Shown: positions 26,663 to 35,417, counted from the stretch's first letter. The stretch: DNA of 64,000 bases from Clostridia bacterium (GCA_017466455.1 JAFTUD010000002.1:235913-299912); one strand, 5' to 3'. Notes: generated by a model not told the origin, from the letters alone. Program-made: numbers and translations.

Positions 26663-27252
26663 TTTACACCTATGATTGCAGTAACCGTCTTTGATGGTGT
26701 CATCAAGAGCGATTTTGCAAGAATTACTCCTATTTTTCTCTGTGCATCAAGAGCCTTTATAACATCTCTTTGGTATTCAAGCGATAAATCTCCATACCCC
26801 GGTGAAAATCTACGAGTTGAGGACTTGCCCTTGATCAGCAGTTCATTGACATAATCGCAAAACGATTCAATAAGTGCAGTTCCAACCGCATGATAAACAG
26901 TAGCCCTTGAGGGAGAAAGCTTAGAATATTTTTCAATTGCTCTATCAAGCTGAGATCCTATTGTCGCCGAAAAAACATACGCCTTATTATATCCGTTTAG
27001 GGTTGTAGCCAAGCTACGGCTCTCCATTGTGACAAAATCAAGCTTGACGGTATCCTCACTTAGAATTTCTACATTTGTTTCCAACGCCACCGCTCTTGGC
27101 GAAATCATCTCGTAAGCATCGCAAAGGCACTCATCTACAAGCAAATCAACATTAAAATCACTCTTTGCCACCCTCAAATATCTAAGAATTTCCTTTTTAT
27201 CCACTCTTAAATCCTTGGGGTTTGATATGCTTATCGTACAAATTTGGCTCAC
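26659..27252 (-). CDS. Methionine synthase reactivation-domain protein
   Basis: The 197-residue protein corresponds to the C-terminal AdoMet-binding activation domain of MetH. The diagnostic stretch is RRFSPGYGDLSLEYQRDVI at about 147-165, corresponding to the R-x-x-x-G-Y motif, together with ATIGSQLDRAIEKY earlier. It would reductively remethylate inactive cob(II)alamin on MetH using AdoMet. Overlap with both metF and metH (4 nt each) supports tight co-expression. Confidence 0.88.
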   Translation of the reverse strand: MSQICTISISNPKDLRVDKKEILRYLRVAKSDFNVDLLVDECLCDAYEMISPRAVALETNVEILSEDTVKLDFVTMESRSLATTLNGYNKAYVFSATIGSQLDRAIEKYSKLSPSRATVYHAVGTALIESFCDYVNELLIKGKSSTRRFSPGYGDLSLEYQRDVIKALDAQRKIGVILAKSLLMTPSKTVTAIIGVK

Positions 27253-28115
27253 TTTAATATCTCCGATATATTTTCCATTATTTTGCTTGCTATTTGTGGC
27301 TTGTTCATTGAATATACATGCACCGCATTTATTCCATTTGCATACAGGTCAATTATTTGCTCTGTTGCGTATGCAATTCCCGCCTGAGCCATAGCATCGG
27401 GATTATAAGCATACCTATCCACAATAGCTCTAAATCTTGGCGGTAAAACGGTGCCTGACAACGCACAGCTCCTCTTTATTTGGCTTGCGTTAGTAACAGG
27501 CATTATTCCTGCAACGATCGGCACAGTAATTCCTGCCTCTCTGATCTTGTAAAGATAATTATAAAGCACATTATTGTCGAAAAACATTTGCGTTGTTAAA
27601 AACTGACAGCCTGCATCAACCTTGACTTTAAGATTTTTAATATCATCAATTTGAGTCAAAGCCTCGGGATGTCCCTCGGGGTAGCAGGCTCCGCCGATAC
27701 AAAAATCGCCGAACTGCCTTATATCCTCAACAAGCTCGGAGGCATATCTATAATCAAACTTTATTTTATCCTTATTTTGAGGAGTTATATCACCTCTTAA
27801 CGCCAAAACATTTTCTATTCCAGCACTTTTTAAGGCTCCAAGCCTGTTTTGAATATCCTCTTTTGTTGAGTTTATACAGGTTAGGTGCGCTATCGGTGTA
27901 ACTCCAAAATTTTCCTTAATGTCCTTAGCAAGAGAAACGGTGAATTCGCTCGTTCCTCCACCTGCGCCATATGTAACGCTCATAAACGACGGATTAAGCT
28001 CCGCTATTTGTTCTATCGCTCCTTTAATGGCATCAAATGTATCACTTGTTTTCGGTGGAAACACTTCAAACGAAAGAGATGGCTTTGATGATTTTATAAT
28101 GTCAATTATTTTCAT
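27249..28115 (-). CDS. metF: Methylenetetrahydrofolate reductase
   Basis: The 288-residue TIM-barrel flavoenzyme reduces 5,10-methylene-THF to 5-methyl-THF, the methyl donor for MetH. Motifs seen: SFEVFPPKT near the N-terminus (Glu catalytic), SVTYGAGGG at 43-51, AHLTC, LALRGDI, and FLTTQMFFDN with PIVAGIMP. Length is normal for the class lacking a regulatory domain. It is the first gene of the operon metF-activation-metH-ABM, with GAGGG 6 nt before the ATG. Confidence 0.95.
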   Translation of the reverse strand: MKIIDIIKSSKPSLSFEVFPPKTSDTFDAIKGAIEQIAELNPSFMSVTYGAGGGTSEFTVSLAKDIKENFGVTPIAHLTCINSTKEDIQNRLGALKSAGIENVLALRGDITPQNKDKIKFDYRYASELVEDIRQFGDFCIGGACYPEGHPEALTQIDDIKNLKVKVDAGCQFLTTQMFFDNNVLYNYLYKIREAGITVPIVAGIMPVTNASQIKRSCALSGTVLPPRFRAIVDRYAYNPDAMAQAGIAYATEQIIDLYANGINAVHVYSMNKPQIASKIMENISEILK

Positions 28116-28148
28116 GATTTCCCTCTATTTTTCTTTATTTATATACAA

Positions 28149-28177
28149 ATTTTAACACATCATCGATTTCATTTCAA
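28149..28177 (-). promoter_or_regulatory. Sigma-A type promoter of the metF-metH operon
   Basis: Minus strand TTGAAA (28172-28177), 17-nt spacer, TAAAAT (28149-28154). The leader is only about 27 nt, too short for an S-box, T-box or cobalamin riboswitch. Confidence 0.7.
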
Positions 28178-28185
28178 TAGATATA

Positions 28186-28217
28186 GCAAAAATCCCGCCA
28201 AAAAGCGGGATTTTTGT
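28186..28217 (-). terminator. Terminator of adhE
   Basis: Minus strand AAAAATCCCGC-ttttt-GGCGGGATTTTTGC, a strong stem and T-run 15 nt after the adhE stop. Confidence 0.85.
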
Positions 28218-28231
28218 TATACTCGGTAGAC

Positions 28232-30823
28232 TTATTCGTTCTTGCCATAGTATGCCGAAATATAAATTTCCTTTATTTCCTCAATTAATGGATATCTTGG
28301 ATTCGCTCCCGTGCATTGATCGTCAAATGCCTCTAATGACATCCTTTCAAGGCAATCAAGAAAATCCTGTTCCTTTATACCATACTCCTTAATTGAACCC
28401 TTTATTTCGAGATACTTTTTAAGCTCTGAAATTTTTTCTATAAGCGCCTTCACTTTTTCATCGTCATTACCGTTTATAGATATCTCCGTAGCAATTTTTG
28501 CATATCTTTCATTTGCCATAGGATAAGAATATTGCGAAAATGTTCCCATTTTAAATGGCGCTTTCTTTGCATTATATCTAATGATTTGCTCTATTAGAAG
28601 AGCATTGGAAATTCCATGAGGAAAATGATAATATGAGCTAAGCTTGTGTGCCATTGAATGGCATAAGCCAAGAAAAGAATTCCCGAAGGCCATTCCTGCC
28701 ATTGTGGAAGCATTTGCCATTTTTTCACATGCTACACTATCCTTGGCACCATTTTTATACATTCTCGGTAAATACTCAAATATTATTTTTATAGCGCCAA
28801 GAGCAAGCGAATCCGTGTAATCACTTGCCATAATAGATACATATGCTTCAATAGCGTGAGTTAACGCGTCAATTCCCGAGGCAGCAACAAGCTCCTTTGG
28901 TGCTCCGTCGCTCAAATTAGGATCTACAATTGCCATATTAGGCATAAGCTCATAGTCAGCCAACGGGTGCTTTATTCCTGTCCTTTCGTCTGTTATGACT
29001 GAAAACGGAGTTACCTCGCTACCCGTGCCCGAAGTTGTTGGTATTGCGACAAAATATGCCTTATCACCCATTTGTGGCAATTTTGAAATTCGCTTTCTTA
29101 TATCCGAAAATCTTAATGAAATATCGTCAAAGCTTATATTAGGACACTCATACATTGCCCAAATCGCCTTTCCCGCATCAATAGCAGATCCGCCACCAAA
29201 TGCGATGATTGTGTCCGCCCTAAAGCTTTTTAACTGCTCAAATCCATTCTTCACGCACTCACTTGTCGGATCTGGCACTACTCCGTCAAATACCTGATAT
29301 TCAATCCCCAACGCATCAAGCTCCTTTAACAGTACATCAACCCTTTTGTTTTCATATAAAAACCTGTCGGTTACGATAAACGCCCTCTTTTTTTCAAGCT
29401 CTGACAGCTCCGCAATCGCGGTATGCAAAGATCCTCTTTTAAAATATAATCTCTCGGGTAATCTTAGCCATAGCATATTTTCTCGCCTGCTTGCTACCGT
29501 TTTTATATTTAGGAGATGGCGCGTGCCTACATTTTCCGAGGTGGCATTTCCACCCCACGAGCCACAACCAAGCGTTAACGATGGGGCTAACGAAAAATTG
29601 TATATATCTCCAACTCCGCCCTGCGATGACGGAGTATTCAAAAGAATACGGCACGCCTTCATAGCCCCCTCAAACTCCCTTATTTTTGCTTTTTCGCTCT
29701 CATCGGCATAAATAGACGCCGTATGTCCCAATCCCCCGTTTTCGAGCGTTAAACGGGCCTTAAAAACAGCATCCTCAAATCCCTTTGCCTTGATCACCGC
29801 TAAAACGGGAAAAAGCTTTTCCTGTGATAATATTTCATCTTCTCCAATATTTTCTATCTCGGCAAGAAGAAGTCTTGTGCCCTTTGATGACCTTGCACCT
29901 ATGATTTTTGATATTTCATAAGCACTCCTTCCTACAAGGCGCTTCCCTTCGCTTGGGCTTGCAAACACCTCTCTTAGCCGTTGTGCTTCCTCTTTGCTTA
30001 AAAACAAGCACTCTCGCTCCTCAAGCTCGGATTTCACCTCGGAATAAATCTTTTCATCCACTATTACAACCTGCTCCGATGCACAAATAAGTCCATTATC
30101 AAAGGTTTTTGAATGGATAATTGAGCTTACCGCCAGCTTTATATTCGCACTTTCATCAATTATAGCGGGAGTGTTTCCTGCCCCAACTCCTATCGCAGGT
30201 CTTCCGCTTGAATAAGCTGATTTAACCATTGCCGAGCCTCCGGTTGCCAAAATAATATCCGAACGCTTCATTAGCTCCTTGGTTAGCTCAATGCTCGGCT
30301 CGCTAATCCAAGAAATTATATTACTCGGGGCTCCTGCCGAAACAGCGGTTTCATATAAAAGCCTTGTAGCCTCAATCGTACATTTTTTAGCTCGCGGATG
30401 CGGACTTATCACTATTGCGTTTCTTGTTTTTATCGCAAGCAAAATCTTAAAAATAACCGTTGATGTTGGATTAGTGGAGGGAATGAGCGCCGATATAACC
30501 CCAACAGGACATGCAATTTTTTTAAATCCTCGCCCGTAATCCTCTTCTATAACACCGCAGGTTTTCTCGTTTTTATACTTATTATAAACAAACTCCGAAG
30601 CAACATGATTTTTTATGACCTTATCCTCAAAAATGCCCATTTGCGTTTCCTCAACTGCCATTTGGGCAAGTGAAATTCGTTGTCTATTTGCGGCAATAGC
30701 GCAAGCGTTGAAAATTTCATCTACCTTCTCCTGAGAATATGTTGAAAAAATCTCCTGTGCTTTTCTCATTTCATTTAGTGCTGCTTCAAGCGTCTCTATG
30801 CTATCTATATCTTGTAAATTCAT
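28232..30823 (-). CDS. adhE: Bifunctional acetaldehyde-CoA/alcohol dehydrogenase AdhE
   Basis: The 863-residue fusion enzyme reduces acetyl-CoA to acetaldehyde and then ethanol, regenerating NAD. Residues 1-440 are the aldehyde dehydrogenase half with catalytic C247 (TFDNGLICASEQ). Residues about 455-863 are the iron-dependent alcohol dehydrogenase half with FGGGSAID (NAD binding), TTSGTGSEVTPF, ALTHAIEAYVS and HSMAHKLSSYYHFPHG, the last two supplying His ligands to iron. Full length and intact. It forms filamentous spirosomes in other bacteria. Monocistronic. The upstream 140 nt hold TTGTTTAAA-like half-sites that might bind the redox repressor Rex, but the match is poor. Confidence 0.96.
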   Translation of the reverse strand: MNLQDIDSIETLEAALNEMRKAQEIFSTYSQEKVDEIFNACAIAANRQRISLAQMAVEETQMGIFEDKVIKNHVASEFVYNKYKNEKTCGVIEEDYGRGFKKIACPVGVISALIPSTNPTSTVIFKILLAIKTRNAIVISPHPRAKKCTIEATRLLYETAVSAGAPSNIISWISEPSIELTKELMKRSDIILATGGSAMVKSAYSSGRPAIGVGAGNTPAIIDESANIKLAVSSIIHSKTFDNGLICASEQVVIVDEKIYSEVKSELEERECLFLSKEEAQRLREVFASPSEGKRLVGRSAYEISKIIGARSSKGTRLLLAEIENIGEDEILSQEKLFPVLAVIKAKGFEDAVFKARLTLENGGLGHTASIYADESEKAKIREFEGAMKACRILLNTPSSQGGVGDIYNFSLAPSLTLGCGSWGGNATSENVGTRHLLNIKTVASRRENMLWLRLPERLYFKRGSLHTAIAELSELEKKRAFIVTDRFLYENKRVDVLLKELDALGIEYQVFDGVVPDPTSECVKNGFEQLKSFRADTIIAFGGGSAIDAGKAIWAMYECPNISFDDISLRFSDIRKRISKLPQMGDKAYFVAIPTTSGTGSEVTPFSVITDERTGIKHPLADYELMPNMAIVDPNLSDGAPKELVAASGIDALTHAIEAYVSIMASDYTDSLALGAIKIIFEYLPRMYKNGAKDSVACEKMANASTMAGMAFGNSFLGLCHSMAHKLSSYYHFPHGISNALLIEQIIRYNAKKAPFKMGTFSQYSYPMANERYAKIATEISINGNDDEKVKALIEKISELKKYLEIKGSIKEYGIKEQDFLDCLERMSLEAFDDQCTGANPRYPLIEEIKEIYISAYYGKNE

Positions 30824-30933
30824 AACTAAATCTCTTCCGTTTCATAACTGTTATATTATCATATTATGCAAGACATAGTTTATGTTAAATTGTTCGGCTT
30901 TAAACAACATTTATTTTTTAATATCATTGTAAG

Positions 30934-30960
30934 CAAAAAGGAGGGCGTGCCCTCCTTTAA
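30934..30960 (-). terminator. Terminator of sufCB
   Basis: Minus strand AAAGGAGGGC-AC-GCCCTCCTTTTTGC, directly after the sufB stop. Confidence 0.85.
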
Positions 30961-30962
30961 AA

Positions 30963-31880
30963 TCATTTCAAAAATCCGCTTACTATTTGCTCCTCGGCTT
31001 CCTTTTCGGTAAGTCCAAGAGTCATTAGCTTTATTAACTGCTCTCCAGCAATTTTTCCTATCGCCGCCTCGTGTATAAGCTCGGCATCGATATGATTAGC
31101 AGTTATCTCGGGAATCGCAACAACCCTTGCATTGTCCATAATTATGGCATCGCATTCTGTGTGTCCCGAGCATTTGCTGTTTCCGTTTATATTAGACTTG
31201 AATATTTGCTTTGACTCATCCTTAGCAACGGAGCGAGAAATTACATTAGCGCCCGAGCCCTCGCCATCCAAATCAACGGTAAAATCAGTTTGAGCAAATT
31301 GCTTACCATGAGTCATGAGCTTTTCTTTAATAACAAGCTTTGCATTTTTACCAAGCCTTGCATTAGTAACTCTAATCGTGGAATCAATACCCTTGATTTG
31401 AGTGGTTTCCATCTCCATATATCCGTCCTCGTCGATTTCAATGACGGTGGTAGGATTCATGATATTTTCACCGTTTCCATCACCTTCTCCGTAGTGACGC
31501 TCAATGTATCTTATCTTAGCACCCTTTCCAACATGGAAGGTATGAATGCCATCATGCTCAGACTTGTCCGAGCCTGTATTGTGAATTCCGCAGCCCGCAA
31601 CAATTGTAACATCCGCATTCTCACCAATGTAAAAATCATTGTATACAAGATCGCTAAGTCCTGTTTGGCTGATTATGACAGGAATATGCACACTTTCGTT
31701 CTTCGTGTTTGGTTTTATTATAATATCAATTCCGTCCTTATCGGTTTTGGAAATAATATCAATGTTAGCAGTTGTATTTCTTGCACCAAGAGCGCCGTTC
31801 GCTCTGATATTATAAGCTCCCTCGGGAGTCTTGTGAAGGTCGGCTATCTTGGCAAGAAGATCCTTTTGTATCGTATCCAT
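30963..31880 (-). CDS. sufB: SufB/SufD-family Fe-S scaffold protein (SmsB-like)
   Basis: The 305-residue protein has the right-handed parallel beta-helix core of SufB/SufD: repeated short strands such as DIIIKPNTKNESVHIPVII, GENADVTIVAGCGIHN, GKGAKIRYIERHYG, GYMEMETTQIKGIDSTIRV, LGKNAKLVIKEKLMT, and the C-terminal helical part IDAELIHEAAIGKIAGEQL. It is shorter than SufB (about 470). Only sufC accompanies it, with no sufD, sufS or sufU, which matches the minimal SMS (SufCB-only) type of Fe-S assembly described in anaerobes. The start is ATG 31880, after AAGGAGAAC that overlaps the end of sufC; the frame continues to 31919. Confidence 0.88.
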   Translation of the reverse strand: MDTIQKDLLAKIADLHKTPEGAYNIRANGALGARNTTANIDIISKTDKDGIDIIIKPNTKNESVHIPVIISQTGLSDLVYNDFYIGENADVTIVAGCGIHNTGSDKSEHDGIHTFHVGKGAKIRYIERHYGEGDGNGENIMNPTTVIEIDEDGYMEMETTQIKGIDSTIRVTNARLGKNAKLVIKEKLMTHGKQFAQTDFTVDLDGEGSGANVISRSVAKDESKQIFKSNINGNSKCSGHTECDAIIMDNARVVAIPEITANHIDAELIHEAAIGKIAGEQLIKLMTLGLTEKEAEEQIVSGFLK

Positions 31881-31891
31881 CGCAGTTCTCC

Positions 31892-32617
31892 TTAGTTGTT
31901 GTCGGTAAGTGCCTTGCATGAGGTTGCAGTTTGTCCCAAAAGCTCCGGCAAAATATCCTTCTTTTCGCCGTATTGCTTTATCTGACCGTTTGCAACTACT
32001 ACAATCTTGTCGGCAATATTCAATATTCTTTCTTGGTGGGAAATTATTATAATTGAACCGTGAATTTTCTCGTGCATCTTTTCAAAAACCTGAATAAGAT
32101 TATTAAAGCTCCAAAGGTCAATTCCTGCCTCTGGCTCATCAAACACGGAAAGCTTTGTTCCTCTTGCGTTTATCATCGCTATTTCAATTCTTTTAAGCTC
32201 TCCACCCGAAAGCGAGGCATTGACCTCTCTGTCGATGTAATCCCTTGCACAAAGACCAACCTCAGAAAGGTATTTGCACGCATCTCCAACGGTAATTTTC
32301 TTACCTGATGCAAGAGTAATAAGATCCTTTACGGTAATTCCCTTAAACCTAACAGGCTGTTGAAATGCAAAGCTAATTCCCATATTAGCCCTTTCGGTAA
32401 TGCTCATATCGGTAATATCAACACCGTCAAAATAAATTCTTCCCGATGTAGGCTGATAAATTCCTGCAATAATTTTAGCAAGTGTTGATTTTCCGCCACC
32501 GTTCGGTCCGGTTATTGCAACAAAGCCATCTTCAATTTCAAGATTTATATTTTTCAAAATTTCCTTATGTGTTTCCTCAGTATGAACCTCAAAGGAAATG
32601 TTTTCAAGCTTAAGCAT
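31892..32617 (-). CDS. sufC: Fe-S cluster assembly ATPase SufC (SmsC-like)
   Basis: The 241-residue ABC ATPase has Walker A GPNGGGKST at about 38-46, signature LSGGELKRIEIAM and Walker B LSVFDEPEAGIDL, the last with the EAGID variant characteristic of SufC. It drives conformational change in the partner SufB. It is the first gene of a two-gene operon with an AAGAGGTGA site. ABC transporters of the export type have different D-loops, so confusion is unlikely. Confidence 0.92.
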   Translation of the reverse strand: MLKLENISFEVHTEETHKEILKNINLEIEDGFVAITGPNGGGKSTLAKIIAGIYQPTSGRIYFDGVDITDMSITERANMGISFAFQQPVRFKGITVKDLITLASGKKITVGDACKYLSEVGLCARDYIDREVNASLSGGELKRIEIAMINARGTKLSVFDEPEAGIDLWSFNNLIQVFEKMHEKIHGSIIIISHQERILNIADKIVVVANGQIKQYGEKKDILPELLGQTATSCKALTDNN

Positions 32618-32672
32618 AAAGTCACCTCTTGTAAAACATATATTTTTGTAGATAAATATCTTTATTCGTATT

Positions 32673-32701
32673 ATTTTAACATATTTATTTCAATATGTGA
32701 A
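32673..32701 (-). promoter_or_regulatory. Sigma-A type promoter of sufCB
   Basis: Minus strand TTCACA (32696-32701), 17-nt spacer, TAAAAT (32673-32678). Confidence 0.65.
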
Positions 32702-32793
32702 GATATTTTCAAAACAATTTTACATTTATTTTATTTTTCTCTCTTATTTACTGTATTTAAACAATGTGAAGGGCTCGTTTTATTATTTTTGCA

Positions 32794-32824
32794 TAAAAAA
32801 TCCACCGATTTTAGATCGGTGGAA
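32794..32824 (-). terminator. Terminator of rplU-prp-rpmA
   Basis: Minus strand CCACCGAT-ctaaa-ATCGGTGG then ATTTTTTAT, just after the rpmA stop. Confidence 0.85.
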
Positions 32825-32830
32825 GTTTTA

Positions 32831-33109
32831 TTATTTTGCATATACGCTTACGCACTTTTTGTCCTTTGTAAGATGCTCAAACTTAACAACTCCGTCAATG
32901 AGAGCGAAGAGTGTATCATCAGAACCGATACCTACATTGTTACCTGGATGAATCTTTGTTCCTCTTTGTCTTACGATAATGTTTCCAGCAACTACTGTTG
33001 CACCGTCAGCCTTCTTAACGCCAAGACGCTTGGATTCGCTATCACGACCGTTTTTAGTAGAACCTACACCCTTTTTATGTGCGAAGAACTGTAAACTAAG
33101 TCTTAACAT
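32831..33109 (-). CDS. rpmA: 50S ribosomal protein L27 with cleavable N-terminal leader
   Basis: The 92-residue protein starts [18 protein letters not shown], the Firmicutes form in which a nine-residue leader ending in FF is removed by Prp to expose AHKKG. The rest ([31 protein letters not shown]) is typical L27, which reaches into the peptidyl-transferase centre. The start is ATG 33109 with GGAGGA upstream; the frame is open to 33124. Last gene of rplU-prp-rpmA. Confidence 0.96.
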   Translation of the reverse strand: MLRLSLQFFAHKKGVGSTKNGRDSESKRLGVKKADGATVVAGNIIVRQRGTKIHPGNNVGIGSDDTLFALIDGVVKFEHLTKDKKCVSVYAK

Positions 33110-33145
33110 TTCTTGTTCCTCCATTATCTGAATTTTACGCTTAAA

Positions 33146-33508
33146 TTATACCGTTGGCTTTCTCTTGATTACGAGCACCCTTAAATTTTCAGGGAATTCC
33201 TCTTCCAAAAGCTTAAGCTGTCGATAATACGCCTTGAAAAGTCCCGATATTGCGTATCTTTTCTTTTCATCAGGCTCATGCTCGGGCAACGCACCAAGAG
33301 CCTCAACTCTTACTACTGCGTTTTCTTCATCAACCTCATAATTTATTTTGGACTTATAAGTTTCTTCAACCGCATTTACAACAAGCATTGTCATAGCGGA
33401 AATTGAAGCGCAAAGCACATCAACATCGGAATCATCAAGCTCCGCGTGACCGGCTTCCTCATATCCCCAAAATGTGTCAGAGGCCTCATAAAATACGACA
33501 TTTGTCAT
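33146..33508 (-). CDS. prp: Ribosomal-processing cysteine protease Prp
   Basis: The 120-residue protein sits between rplU and rpmA, the usual place for Prp, and has the catalytic pair H21 (EEAGHAE) and C33 (VLCASIS) at the usual spacing of 12. It removes the L27 leader. The cleavage site is present in the neighbouring rpmA, so the pair is complete. Confident by position and active-site pattern. Confidence 0.92.
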   Translation of the reverse strand: MTNVVFYEASDTFWGYEEAGHAELDDSDVDVLCASISAMTMLVVNAVEETYKSKINYEVDEENAVVRVEALGALPEHEPDEKKRYAISGLFKAYYRQLKLLEEEFPENLRVLVIKRKPTV

Positions 33509-33516
33509 ATAGTGAA

Positions 33517-33828
33517 TTAGCCCTCAATTTTTGTGATTTGAACCTTTGTATAAGGCTGTCTGTGACCGATCTTTTTCTTTTCGTTCTTCTTAGCCTTGTA
33601 CTTCATAACGTAAATTTTCTTACCCTTACCGTTACGAACAACTGTTGCTGTTACGGAAGCACCAGATACATAAGGAGCGCCTGTTACAAATCCGTTATCG
33701 TTTGAGATAGCGAGAACGCTGTCAAACTTAACTTCATCGCCTTCATTTGCACCAAGCTTTTCAACGAAGATTACATCTCCCTCGTTTACTTTGTACTGCT
33801 TTCCACCTGTTTGAATAATTGCGAACAT
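33517..33828 (-). CDS. rplU: 50S ribosomal protein L21
   Basis: The 103-residue protein begins [25 protein letters not shown] and contains [28 protein letters not shown], typical L21 with the conserved GHRQ motif. First gene of the rplU-prp-rpmA operon, with an AGAGAGGTG site. It binds 23S rRNA next to L20. Confidence 0.97.
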   Translation of the reverse strand: MFAIIQTGGKQYKVNEGDVIFVEKLGANEGDEVKFDSVLAISNDNGFVTGAPYVSGASVTATVVRNGKGKKIYVMKYKAKKNEKKKIGHRQPYTKVQITKIEG

Positions 33829-33909
33829 GAAAAAAGCACCTCTCTTTCAACAAAACTCGCTAAGCCAGGTAAGTCATTGACTGTTTTCGACCTCGGCGTT
33901 ATGCGGCTT
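33829..33909 (-). ncRNA. L21-leader-like regulatory RNA
   Basis: The roughly 80-nt leader between the rplU promoter and ATG can fold. On the minus strand AAGCC (33905-33909) pairs with GGCTT (33862-33866) and AGGT (33890-33893) with ACCT (33867-33870), enclosing a smaller AGTC/GACT hairpin. A leader of this length with this nested arrangement is expected for the L21 leader of Firmicutes, thought to be autoregulatory through L21 binding. The match is by eye. Confidence 0.6.
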
Positions 33910-33913
33910 GTAT

Positions 33914-33942
33914 ATTGTATCACAAAGAAAAGTGCTTGTCAA
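33914..33942 (-). promoter_or_regulatory. Consensus sigma-A promoter of rplU operon
   Basis: Minus strand TTGACA (33937-33942), 17-nt spacer ending TGTGA, TACAAT (33914-33919). Confidence 0.8.
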
Positions 33943-33970
33943 TAGTTTTTTAAATTTTTATTATAATTTA

Positions 33971-34684
33971 TTATCTACGCCTGTTATTGAGCCTTGAAAC
34001 GATCAAAACAAGCCTTAAAAGCTGGGCTAAGCTAACTGCAAGCGCCGCAACATATGTCATCGCAGCCGCACTTAGCACACGCCTTGCGCCCACAAGCTCA
34101 TCTTCCCTTAGAAATCCGCCATCTTCTATGGATCTTAACGCCCTTCTGCTTGCATTAAATTCAGTAGGAAGAGTCAAAAGCTGAAAGATAGCGCAAAGCG
34201 AAAAGCACGCTACGCCAAAATATGCAACATATGCGAATTCATATGCGAATGCCGAAAGTAATATACCCAAAATTATAAGTGGCATTGAAAGCTTTGAGCC
34301 AAGGTTTGTTACAGGTACAATAGCGTTTCTTATTTTCAGCGGAATGTATCCTCTTGCATGCTGTATAGCATGACCGACCTCGTGTGCCGCAACCCCTATT
34401 GCTGCACTTGATGTGCTGTTATATGTGCTTTCCGATAGGCTAACGACCTTTGTTCGCGGATCATAATGATCAGTCAAATGACCGCTTACCGCCTCTATTC
34501 TGACATCATATAATTCATTCTCATATAAAATTCGCCTTGCGACCTCTGACGCAGTAAGTCCTGCGTAGTTTGTTGTTTTTGAGTATTTTTTGAATGTGGA
34601 ATTGACCCTTGCGCTCGCCCATATTGAAAGAATTACCGCAGGCAAAACAAGAATAATATAAATCCAATCTATATAAAAAATCAT
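33971..34684 (-). CDS. YugP-like zinc metallopeptidase (membrane)
   Basis: The 237-residue protein has an N-terminal membrane helix (1-22), the zinc motif HEVGH at 101-105, and several hydrophobic segments in the C-terminal half (about 120-175 and 200-225). LTASEVARRILYENELYDVRIEAV near residues 43-65 is typical of the YugP/PF04298 family. The substrate is unknown. The start is ATG 34684, after AGAGGTGA; the frame is open to 34732. Single-gene unit. Confidence 0.88.
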   Translation of the reverse strand: MIFYIDWIYIILVLPAVILSIWASARVNSTFKKYSKTTNYAGLTASEVARRILYENELYDVRIEAVSGHLTDHYDPRTKVVSLSESTYNSTSSAAIGVAAHEVGHAIQHARGYIPLKIRNAIVPVTNLGSKLSMPLIILGILLSAFAYEFAYVAYFGVACFSLCAIFQLLTLPTEFNASRRALRSIEDGGFLREDELVGARRVLSAAAMTYVAALAVSLAQLLRLVLIVSRLNNRRR

Positions 34685-34754
34685 TTTATCACCTCTTAGC
34701 GTCATTGTATCATATATTGTGCTCATTTTCAAGTAAATTTATTGTGAAAAAATA

Positions 34755-34783
34755 TTGAATTATATTTGCTTGTGTGATATAAT
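34755..34783 (+). promoter_or_regulatory. Sigma-A type promoter of the ECF S-component gene
   Basis: TTGAAT (34755-34760), 17-nt spacer ending TGTGA, TATAAT (34778-34783). The leader is about 50 nt, with no riboswitch-like fold. Confidence 0.75.
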
Positions 34784-34839
34784 ACCCTTGTCATTTTAAT
34801 TAGGGCTTTTTAATATTTTATTTTAGGAGATGATTTTTA

Positions 34840-35364
34840 ATGCAAGGAAGGAAAATACATAAAATTTCTCTTACCGCAATTTTTACCGCACTTGTTTTTG
34901 TTGCGACCTATTTCATAGCAATTCCTATGCCCGCAGGTTTCGGTTATGTGAATTTAGGCGATGCCTTTGTTCTGTTGTCCGCTTGGATTTTAGGACCTCT
35001 TGGCTTTATTTGCGCCGGAGTTGGCTCTGCTCTTGCCGACCTATTGCTCGGATACGCAATATATGTGCCCGCGACCCTTGTAATAAAGGTGCTTATGTCC
35101 ATTCTTTGCTTTTTGATTTTCAAGTCATTAAAGCTTTTCAAAAAACACGCATTAAGGCTTGCGATTAGCTCTTTTGTCTCGGAGCTTGTCATGGTAATAG
35201 GATATTTCTTGTTTGAAGGCGTTTTGTACGGATTTTCAGCATCAGCACTAAATATTCCGTTCAACCTAATCCAAGGCGCAATTTCATTTGTAGTCGCCAA
35301 CATCATCGCTAACATATTGTTCACAAATAAAACAACCCAAAAATTCATTTTTAAATTTCAATAA
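34840..35364 (+). CDS. ECF transporter S component (vitamin-uptake specificity subunit)
   Basis: The 174-residue protein has six membrane helices, with GYVNLGDAFVLLSAWILGPLGFICAGVGSALADLLLGY near the N-terminus, the typical S-component pattern. S components bind one vitamin or metal and dock with shared EcfAAT modules. Which substrate cannot be told: there is no riboswitch and the neighbours give no clue. The EcfAAT genes are not in the window, consistent with a group II system. It starts after AGGAGATG. Confidence 0.85.
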   Translation: MQGRKIHKISLTAIFTALVFVATYFIAIPMPAGFGYVNLGDAFVLLSAWILGPLGFICAGVGSALADLLLGYAIYVPATLVIKVLMSILCFLIFKSLKLFKKHALRLAISSFVSELVMVIGYFLFEGVLYGFSASALNIPFNLIQGAISFVVANIIANILFTNKTTQKFIFKFQ

Positions 35365-35384
35365 TATTTTCCACATAAAACATG

Positions 35385-35417
35385 AGCGAGTGCCGAAAAA
35401 TCAGCACTCGCTTTATG
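35385..35417 (+). terminator. Terminator, copy 1 of a repeated hairpin
   Basis: AGCGAGTGC-cgaaaaatca-GCACTCGCTTT, 20 nt after the ECF S gene. The 30-nt core is identical to 38584-38613 and shares the stem of 36737-36762. Confidence 0.75.

Noticed and set aside
28116..28185. Possible SAM, T-box or cobalamin riboswitch before metF
   Set aside because: The distance from the -10 to the ATG leaves only about 27 nt of leader, too little for any known riboswitch.
30840..30900. Rex-type redox operator upstream of adhE
   Set aside because: Half-sites GTTTAAA and ATTTAAC are present but the inverted repeat is imperfect and too widely spaced for a confident call.
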